From positions 1 through 12,532 of the forward strand of contig JAOPWF010000291.1 of NCBI GenBank assembly GCA_025965815.1: 12,532 nt of DNA, given 5' to 3'. A program made the translations under genes and the position numbers. Every line of letters starts with the position of its first letter. Position 1 is the first letter of the stretch. Source of the stretch: Mycobacterium sp. (GTDB taxonomy: Bacteria > Actinomycetota > Actinomycetes > Mycobacteriales > Mycobacteriaceae). The notes below the pieces were generated by a model that was given only the letters and a program-made list of their open reading frames with translations, was not told the DNA's origin and searched no databases. Shown piece by piece: positions 6,339 to 12,532 of this stretch.

Positions 6339-8384
6339 CTAGCTCCAGATCCGCACCCGCTGCTGCGGGGCCAGATACAGCTCGTCGGATTCCGCGACGT
6401 CGAATGCGTGGTAGAACGCGTCGATGTTGCGGATAACGCCGTTGGTGCGGAACTCCGGCGGCGAGTGCGGGTCGGTCGCGAGTCGACGGATCGCTTCGGC
6501 CTCGCGGGACTTGGTGCGCCACACCTGAGCCCAGCCGTAGAACACCCGCTGCACGCCGGTGAGGCCGTCGATGACCGGCGCCGACTGGGTTGATTCCCCG
6601 GTCGCTTCGCTCTGCCCCGCAAGCGGGAGGTGCCCCCAGCCCGCCGGTCCGTTCAGTGACAGCTGGTAGGCGAGCAGGGCGATGGACAGGCCGCCGAGGT
6701 CGCCGATGTTCTCACCGACGGTGAATGCGCCGTTCACGTGATGGTCGCCGTCGAGGCCTCTCGGTGTGTAGGCCTCGTACTGCTCGATGAGCGCCTTTGT
6801 GCGGGCACCGAACTCGGCGCGGTCGGCGTCGGTCCACCAGTCGACGAGATTGCCGTCGCCGTCGTACTTGGCACCCTGATCGTCGAAACCGTGGCCGATC
6901 TCGTGGCCGATCACCGCGCCGATCCCGCCGTAGTTGGCGGCGTCGTCGGCCTCGGCGTCGAAGAACGGCGGCTGCAGAATCGCTGCGGGAAAGACGATTT
7001 CGTTCATCCCGGGGTTGTAGTAAGCGTTCACGGTCTGCGGTGTCATGAACCACTCGTCGCGATCGACGGGGCCGCCGAGCTTGGCAAGCTCACGATCGTA
7101 GGCGACAACGTAGCCGCGCCGGTAGTTGCCGTACAGGTCGTCGCGGTCGATCACCAGCTGTGAATAGTCCCGCCATTCCTTCGGGTAGCCGATCTTGGCG
7201 GTGAACTTGTTGAGCTTGACCAGCGCGCGGTCACGCGTCTCCGGCGTCATCCAGTCCAGGTCGTTGATGCTGACGCGGTAGGCCTCGCGCAGATTGTCCA
7301 CCAGGACGTCCATCCGGGCCTTGGCCTCCGGCGGGAAATGCCGTTCGACGTAGAGCTTGCCCAGCGCGTCGCCCATCAGGTTCTCCACCACGGACACCCC
7401 GCGCTTCCACCGGTCGCGGATCTGCTCGGTGCCCGACAGGGTGCGGCCGTAGAAGTCGAAGTCCTCCGCGACGAGGTCGTCGGTCAACAGGAATGCGCGG
7501 GCATGGATGAGTCGCCACCGGGCCCACCGCTTCCAGTCCTCCAGGTCCTCGCCCGCCCAGAGCGCGGCGAACGTGGTCAGGTAGTCGGGCTGACGCACCA
7601 CCAGTTCGGCGGCGGACTCGGGGGAGGTGCCGAGGGCGGTCACCCAGCCGGCCCAGTCGAAGCCCGGCGCCTCCTGCGACAACTCGGCGAACGTGCGCAG
7701 GTTGTAGGTCAAGTCGGCGTCGCGGCGCTTGACCACGTCCCAGTGCGCCGCGGCGAGCTTGGTCTCCAGGGCGACGATGCGCGCCGCGGTGTCGGCATGG
7801 TCGTCCGCGGTGCCGCCGTACACCAGCTCGAACATGGCGGCGATGTGCTTCGGGTAGCCGGCCAGGATGTCCGCGTGCTGCTCGTCGCGGTAGTAGGACT
7901 CGTCGGGCAAACCGAGCCCGGACTGCGACAAGTGCAACAGGTAGCGCGTCGAGTTCTTCGAGTCGGTGTCGACGTACACCCCGGTGCCGCCGCCGGCTCC
8001 GGTGCGTTGCAGCGTGCCCAGCACTGCGGCCAGTGCGGTCGGGTCGGCGGCGTCGTCGATGGTTGCGAGCTCGTCGAGCAGCGGCTGCACACCGATGCGT
8101 GCCACCCCCTCCTCGTCGAGGAAGCTGGCGTACAGATCACCGACGCGCTGCTGGTCGGTGCCCGGTTCGGCATCCGTCTCGGCCACCTCGGTGATCAGGT
8201 CGCGGACCTGCTCCTCGGCGCGGTCGAACAGCGTGCGGAAGGCCCCGTCGGTGGCGCGGTCGGCGGGGATCTCGTAACTGGTCAGCCAGCGGCCGTTGAC
8301 GTGACCGAACAGATCGTCCTGCGGACGGGCGTCGTCGTCGACGTAGCTGAGGTCAAGGCCGGATCGGATCGATTCAACACGCAC
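6339..8384 (-). CDS. zmp1: Zinc metalloprotease Zmp1 (M13/neprilysin family)
   Basis: The 681-residue M13 endopeptidase carries the zinc motif H494-E-I-G-H498, third ligand E558 in the ENIGD motif with D562 in support, and substrate-binding NAYYNP at 453-458. All are intact, so activity is expected. The N-terminal M13 domain begins near LSYVDDDARPQDDLFGHVNG, and the C-terminus is RVRIWS. In M. tuberculosis, Zmp1 has been implicated in blocking inflammasome activation and phagosome maturation. There is no signal peptide. The start is GTG with GGAAGGA 7 nt upstream, and the N-terminus aligns with Zmp1 as recalled. Oddity: residues about 580-601, encoded by 6582-6647, are extra relative to the recalled 663-residue M. 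tuberculosis protein and coincide with a GC-rich repeat. The gene diverges from omamA. Confidence 0.95.
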   Translation of the reverse strand: MRVESIRSGLDLSYVDDDARPQDDLFGHVNGRWLTSYEIPADRATDGAFRTLFDRAEEQVRDLITEVAETDAEPGTDQQRVGDLYASFLDEEGVARIGVQPLLDELATIDDAADPTALAAVLGTLQRTGAGGGTGVYVDTDSKNSTRYLLHLSQSGLGLPDESYYRDEQHADILAGYPKHIAAMFELVYGGTADDHADTAARIVALETKLAAAHWDVVKRRDADLTYNLRTFAELSQEAPGFDWAGWVTALGTSPESAAELVVRQPDYLTTFAALWAGEDLEDWKRWARWRLIHARAFLLTDDLVAEDFDFYGRTLSGTEQIRDRWKRGVSVVENLMGDALGKLYVERHFPPEAKARMDVLVDNLREAYRVSINDLDWMTPETRDRALVKLNKFTAKIGYPKEWRDYSQLVIDRDDLYGNYRRGYVVAYDRELAKLGGPVDRDEWFMTPQTVNAYYNPGMNEIVFPAAILQPPFFDAEADDAANYGGIGAVIGHEIGHGFDDQGAKYDGDGNLVDWWTDADRAEFGARTKALIEQYEAYTPRGLDGDHHVNGAFTVGENIGDLGGLSIALLAYQLSLNGPAGWGHLPLAGQSEATGESTQSAPVIDGLTGVQRVFYGWAQVWRTKSREAEAIRRLATDPHSPPEFRTNGVIRNIDAFYHAFDVAESDELYLAPQQRVRIWS
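6596..6638. repeat. Short palindromic GC-rich repeat inserted in frame in zmp1
   Basis: The stretch contains GTCGCTTCGCTCTG, then the hairpin CCCGC-AA-GCGGG (6616-6627), then GAGGTGCCCCCA. From memory, closely similar sequences recur as small dispersed repeats in nontuberculous mycobacterial genomes, usually between genes. Here it is translated in frame as roughly WGHLPLAGQSEATGE, a Gly/Ser/Glu-rich stretch unlike the surrounding M13 fold. Only one copy is visible in this window, so repeat status rests on recall. Confidence 0.5.
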
Positions 8385-8467
8385 CCTTCCATCCTTCCAC
8401 GTAGTTTTGGGTGGGTCCGGGAGCAGGCCCGGGGGGCCCGTTCGGGCGGTGGAGGTAACCTCGCGCC

Positions 8468-9060
8468 ATGCCTGACGAGAGCACCGAGGAGCCCACGGCG
8501 TCCGGTGGCGTCTTCTCCGGCTACGGGATCGCGTCGGTGGTACTGGGGGTGCTTTCGGTGGCCGCGATCGCGCTGGCCGCCGTGATCTGGACGTCGCACC
8601 GCAACGAGACGGAGCAGCGCAGCTACCAGACCCGTGTCATGCAGACCGCCGTCCAGTGGACCTCCGTGTTGGTCAACATGAACAAGGACACCGTCGACAG
8701 CAGCCTGCAGAAACTGCATGACGGCACCGTCGGCCAGCTGAACGCCGACTTCGATTCCGCCGTCGAGCCGTATCGCCAGGTGGTGCAGAGGCTGCAGTCC
8801 AGCACCACCGGTCAGATCGATGCCGTCGCTCTGGAATCCCTCCATCACACCGCTCCGGCAAATGCGACGCCCACGCCGCAACCCGGTCCGCAGCCGGAGC
8901 TGGCCGGGTCCGCGTCGCGAACCGACACCGTGCTGGTCGTCGCGACCTCGGTCAGCCAGAACGTCGGTGACAACAAACCGAAGACGGTGCACTGGAACCT
9001 GCGACTGGACGTCTCTGACGTCGACGGCAAGCTGCTCATCTCCCGGTTGGAGCCCATCCG

Positions 9061-9064
<4 letters not shown>
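8468..9064 (+). CDS. omamA: Orphaned Mce-associated membrane protein OmamA
   Basis: The 198-residue protein has a short acidic cytoplasmic N-terminus, one membrane helix at about 20-42 (YGIASVVLGVLSVAAIALAA), and an extracytoplasmic domain of the Mce-associated (Mas/Mam) type. Diagnostic stretches are LHDGTVGQLNADFDSAVEPY and the C-terminal VHWNLRLDVSDVDGKLLISR. M. tuberculosis Rv0199 (OmamA) stabilises Mce1 and Mce4 transporters and is needed for cholesterol uptake; position next to zmp1 and sequence both match. GGAGG ends 12 nt before the ATG, a rather long spacing. The TGA stop overlaps the GTG start of omamB. A Pro/Thr-rich stretch around 133-142 (PTPQPGPQPE) differs from the recalled orthologue and looks like a flexible loop. 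Confidence 0.9.
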
Positions 9065-10654
<1,590 letters not shown>

Positions 10655-10672
10655 TTAGCATTAGAGCCCGGG

Positions 10673-10703
10673 CCCGGACGGCGATAGCGATCGCCGCGCC
10701 GGG
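10673..10703 (-). terminator. Strong hairpin downstream of the alpha/beta hydrolase gene
   Basis: CCCGG and CGGCGAT pair with ATCGCCG and CCGGG around an AGCG loop; one unpaired A faces an unpaired CG. It lies 26-56 nt past the stop of the minus-strand operon, so it could end that transcript. There is no T-run after the stem on that strand, as is frequent in mycobacteria, so termination is only inferred. Confidence 0.4.
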
Positions 10704-10728
10704 ATTAAAAAGGCTGTCGCCGCGACGA

Positions 10729-11457
10729 TCACGCTCCAGGTTGCTCCTTGGTCTTGTGCAGCAGCCCCGCCGCGCTCCGGTAGCCCTCCAGCCGCTCGGC
10801 GAGTTCCCCCGGCCGGCTGAGCGCCATCAGGTGTCCACCGGGCATCGAGTCGACGTCCAAGCCAAGCCGGTCGCGCACCACCCGGCGCTGGAAGTCCAGC
10901 GGGAAGAACCGGTCGTCGCTGCCCTGCAGAACGCGGGTGGGTATCGCGGGCCAGCCGGCAAGCGGCCAGGGCTGGGCGAACGGGGTGTCGGACTGCCGCG
11001 GTTCGGGCCGACTCAGCACGTCCCGACGCACCGGCTCCGGTACGTCGTCGAAGAAGTCCTCAATGGGATCGAACTTCTTGCCGCCCAAGCCGATTCGTTC
11101 GAAATGTGCCGCCATGGCGGCGTCCTGCCCGGTGGCATCCCACCACTGGCCGGGCGCCTCACCCGCACTGGGGACCATCGGGTTGACCAGGACGATCAGT
11201 TTGACGTCGAGTCGTTCGGCGACCATCGGCGCGGTGAAGGCGCCCATCGACTGACCGACCACGATGAGGGGTCCGGGCACACCGGCCAGCGCCTCGCACA
11301 CGGTGTCGGCGTAGGTGTCGAGGTCCGCGGTGTCGTCGTCGGCGGGCAGGTCGATCGCGATGACGCTGGCGTCCCGGCCGGTCAGCAGCGGCGACACGCG
11401 GTGCCAGTAGTAGGCGCTACCACCCGCACCGGGGATGAGCGCGTAGGTGGTGGGCAT
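10729..11457 (-). CDS. Alpha/beta hydrolase family protein (putative esterase)
   Basis: The 242-residue cytosolic alpha/beta hydrolase opens with TYALIPGAGGSAYYWHRVSP, which carries the oxyanion-loop region. The nucleophile elbow GQSMG follows, with S70. The likely acid is D181 or D182 in LQGSDDRFFP, and the catalytic histidine is H209 in MPGGHLMALS. The triad order and spacing are complete. The DLPADDD segment after strand 3 and the overall length recall salicylate-esterase/MenH-like small hydrolases; the substrate is unknown. It is the third gene of a minus-strand unit, starting 15 bp after the HTH gene stop, with no clear Shine-Dalgarno and a strong hairpin just upstream, so its output may be set separately from the first two genes. 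Confidence 0.85.
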   Translation of the reverse strand: MPTTYALIPGAGGSAYYWHRVSPLLTGRDASVIAIDLPADDDTADLDTYADTVCEALAGVPGPLIVVGQSMGAFTAPMVAERLDVKLIVLVNPMVPSAGEAPGQWWDATGQDAAMAAHFERIGLGGKKFDPIEDFFDDVPEPVRRDVLSRPEPRQSDTPFAQPWPLAGWPAIPTRVLQGSDDRFFPLDFQRRVVRDRLGLDVDSMPGGHLMALSRPGELAERLEGYRSAAGLLHKTKEQPGA

Positions 11458-11465
11458 CGACCGTG

Positions 11466-11492
11466 GGTCCGGTCAGTCCGACTGTCCGGACC
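11466..11492. other. 27-bp near-perfect interrupted palindrome over the HTH gene stop codon
   Basis: GGTCCGGTCAGT (11466-11477) pairs with ACTGTCCGGACC (11481-11492) with one mismatch and a 3-nt spacer, a 12-bp stem. It covers the TGA of the HTH gene and ends 8 bp from the hydrolase ATG. The 9-mer GACTGTCCG inside it recurs in inverted orientation at 11520-11528. It could be an RNA hairpin between cistrons or a DNA site for the neighbouring HTH protein. Confidence 0.6.
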
Positions 11493-12015
11493 GCTGGGCT
11501 CTCATCTTCGCGAACCGGTCGGACAGTCGTCGCATGCGGATCATCAGCGATGCTGCCGGACAACTGTCGCCTTCGAGGTAGGACCCCAGTACGTCGGGCG
11601 CAACGCCGATACGCGAGGCGAATTCCTGCTGCCCCAGGCCGGACCGGCCGAGCAGCGCCCGCACCTGGCGGGCCACTTCGGCGCATTCGTCCGCTTCAAG
11701 GTGGTCGCGGGTGCGGATGAGAACCTCCGAAAGTGCCTTGGACACGCCATACGGCTCAGCGGTTTCGAGGACTTCTTCGACCTGACGCGCGGTCCGGCCG
11801 TAGGGATCACGCTTGATCGCGGCGACGATCCGGCGCCACACCGTCAGATCGCCGGTGTCCAGCGCCGAGCGGATGGCGACGGTCGGCCAGAATTCAACGG
11901 GCCTGTCGTCGAGTACCGAGGGCCTGTTCTGCGTTGCCGGTGCGGCGGGTCGCGCAATCCTCTCGGTGGCCGATGAGGACACCGCGTCGCCGCGTGCGTC
12001 CGCAATCAACGTCAC
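11473..12015 (-). CDS. HTH (XRE/Cro-like) protein, candidate antitoxin or regulator
   Basis: The 180-residue protein has a flexible Ala/Ser/Pro-rich N-terminus (1-40). A helical middle follows with RSALDTGDLTVWRRIVAAIK and DPYGRTARQVEEVLETAEPY. The C-terminal helix-turn-helix (about 117-167) includes SGLGQQEFASRIGVAPDVLG, where QQEFASRIGV is the classic helix 2-turn motif, and SLMIRMRRLSDRF. I do not recognise the middle domain by name, but this layout resembles DNA-binding partners of nucleotidyltransferase-like toxins in actinobacteria. GTG 12015 is chosen: GGAGGAGG (12020-12027) lies 4 nt upstream and the GTG overlaps the previous stop as GTGA. An earlier in-frame ATG at 12054 would overlap the upstream gene by 43 bp. 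Confidence 0.7.
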   Translation of the reverse strand: MTLIADARGDAVSSSATERIARPAAPATQNRPSVLDDRPVEFWPTVAIRSALDTGDLTVWRRIVAAIKRDPYGRTARQVEEVLETAEPYGVSKALSEVLIRTRDHLEADECAEVARQVRALLGRSGLGQQEFASRIGVAPDVLGSYLEGDSCPAASLMIRMRRLSDRFAKMRAQRSGQSD

Positions 12016-12532
12016 CTCGCCTCCTCCAGCATCGCTACCGCGACGGACAGGCAACGCTGCCTGACCTTCGCCCAGTCAGCCTCTGCGGCGGGGCCGGATG
12101 TGCTGTCGGCCTCGTCGGACGGCTGTGGGTCAGCCAGACGGCGAACCAGCTGAGTGGCGACCCACTTCTGTCTCGGTTGTTGGCTACAGTAATACCGATC
12201 CATACCTGCCAGCACGACTGCAGCGGTTTGAGTCTCCATCGACTCGACCAGATCGGCAAACTCTGCGAAATCGCGGCTGGTGTTCCGGCACATGATCAGG
12301 TAGCTCTTCAGCCGTAACGTCTCCGCGCCGGTGGGGATCTGCAGCCGGTCGCCGGTGGGGAGTTGGACGTTGGTGGTCTCCATCGGACTGCGCCGTTCGA
12401 CCGGCGCTGCGGCCGCAGCTGCCTCGGTTTCCAGAGCGTCCAGGGCCACGGACAGGCGGCCGCGCCACACCGTGACGGGGTGCACCGGCCGCAGGCTGCG
12501 CGGCACAGCGCGGGCCTTGCCGTTCTTCGCCC
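12012..12532 (-). CDS. C-terminal part of a possible AbiEii/DUF1814-like nucleotidyltransferase toxin (partial)
   Basis: The frame stays open to the window edge. A GTG at 12506 could start a 164-residue protein, but the basic sequence before it (AKNGKARAV) has no ribosome-binding site, so the gene probably begins outside. Visible landmarks are GDRLQIPTGAETLRLKSYLI, then MCRNTSRDFAEFADLVESME, then YYCSQQPRQKWVATQLVRRL. The L-R-L-K...R-N-x-x-R-D-[FY] pattern recalls the motif that follows the nucleotide-binding lobe in AbiEii/MenA-type toxins, where Lys and Arg-Asp positions are conserved. The GS-x-D-x-D active-site motif would lie outside this window, so the call cannot be confirmed. The overlap with the HTH gene (4 bp) suits a toxin-antitoxin pair. 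Otherwise it is an unknown protein. Confidence 0.45.
   Translation of the reverse strand, partial: AKNGKARAVPRSLRPVHPVTVWRGRLSVALDALETEAAAAAAPVERRSPMETTNVQLPTGDRLQIPTGAETLRLKSYLIMCRNTSRDFAEFADLVESMETQTAAVVLAGMDRYYCSQQPRQKWVATQLVRRLADPQPSDEADSTSGPAAEADWAKVRQRCLSVAVAMLEEAR

Noticed and set aside
8436..8447. GCCCG-TT-CGGGC palindrome upstream of omamA
   Set aside because: Short and GC-only in a GC-rich genome; no matching site or known regulator to support an operator.
7338..8585. 415-codon forward frame opposite zmp1
   Set aside because: Repetitive Val/Gly/Leu-rich antisense shadow of zmp1 with no recognisable domain.
10741..11976. 411-codon forward frame opposite the hydrolase and HTH genes
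   Set aside because: Both minus-strand genes have clear motifs; this frame has none and spans their junction.

Overview
The window looks like chromosome from a Mycobacterium/Mycolicibacterium species. The evidence is high GC, GTG starts, GTGA stop/start overlaps, apparently leaderless genes, and gene content and order that follow the M. tuberculosis Rv0189c-Rv0200 block as I remember it: ilvD, ricR, an MFS exporter, an L,D-transpeptidase, zmp1, omamA and omamB. No database search was possible, so all family calls come from reading motifs and from recall.

Left edge (1-447): the tail of a 13E12-type DUF222/HNH protein, then a frameshifted remnant of an SRPBCC (START-like) gene that runs into the 3' end of ilvD. 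Copper block (2123-3102): ilvD and a DUF305 lipoprotein gene diverge from an 80-bp gap. That gap holds a perfect 17-bp palindrome of the CsoR/RicR type. The lipoprotein gene abuts ricR, so a likely self-regulated copper operon (sensor plus surface copper-binding protein) starts here. Its operator lies just upstream of the promoter of ilvD, which encodes an Fe-S enzyme. A two-gene minus-strand cassette (F420-type PPOX protein, thiamine-binding protein) follows.

Centre (3938-9750): an MFS exporter, a secreted L,D-transpeptidase with a Pro-rich linker, the M13 zinc metalloprotease zmp1, and the overlapping omamA-omamB pair whose products stabilise Mce lipid importers. zmp1 carries a short GC-rich palindromic repeat that is read in frame and adds about 20 residues near the C-terminus.

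Right side (9757-12532): this departs from the M. tuberculosis order. It starts with a heavily decayed O-acetylhomoserine sulfhydrylase/CoA-binding gene. Next is a minus-strand operon cut by the window edge: the C-terminal part of a protein resembling AbiEii-like nucleotidyltransferase toxins, a protein with a C-terminal HTH overlapping it by 4 bp, and an alpha/beta hydrolase. A strong 27-bp interrupted palindrome covers the HTH gene's stop codon. The first two genes are a candidate toxin-antitoxin module and, with the copper operon, the least ordinary part of the window.
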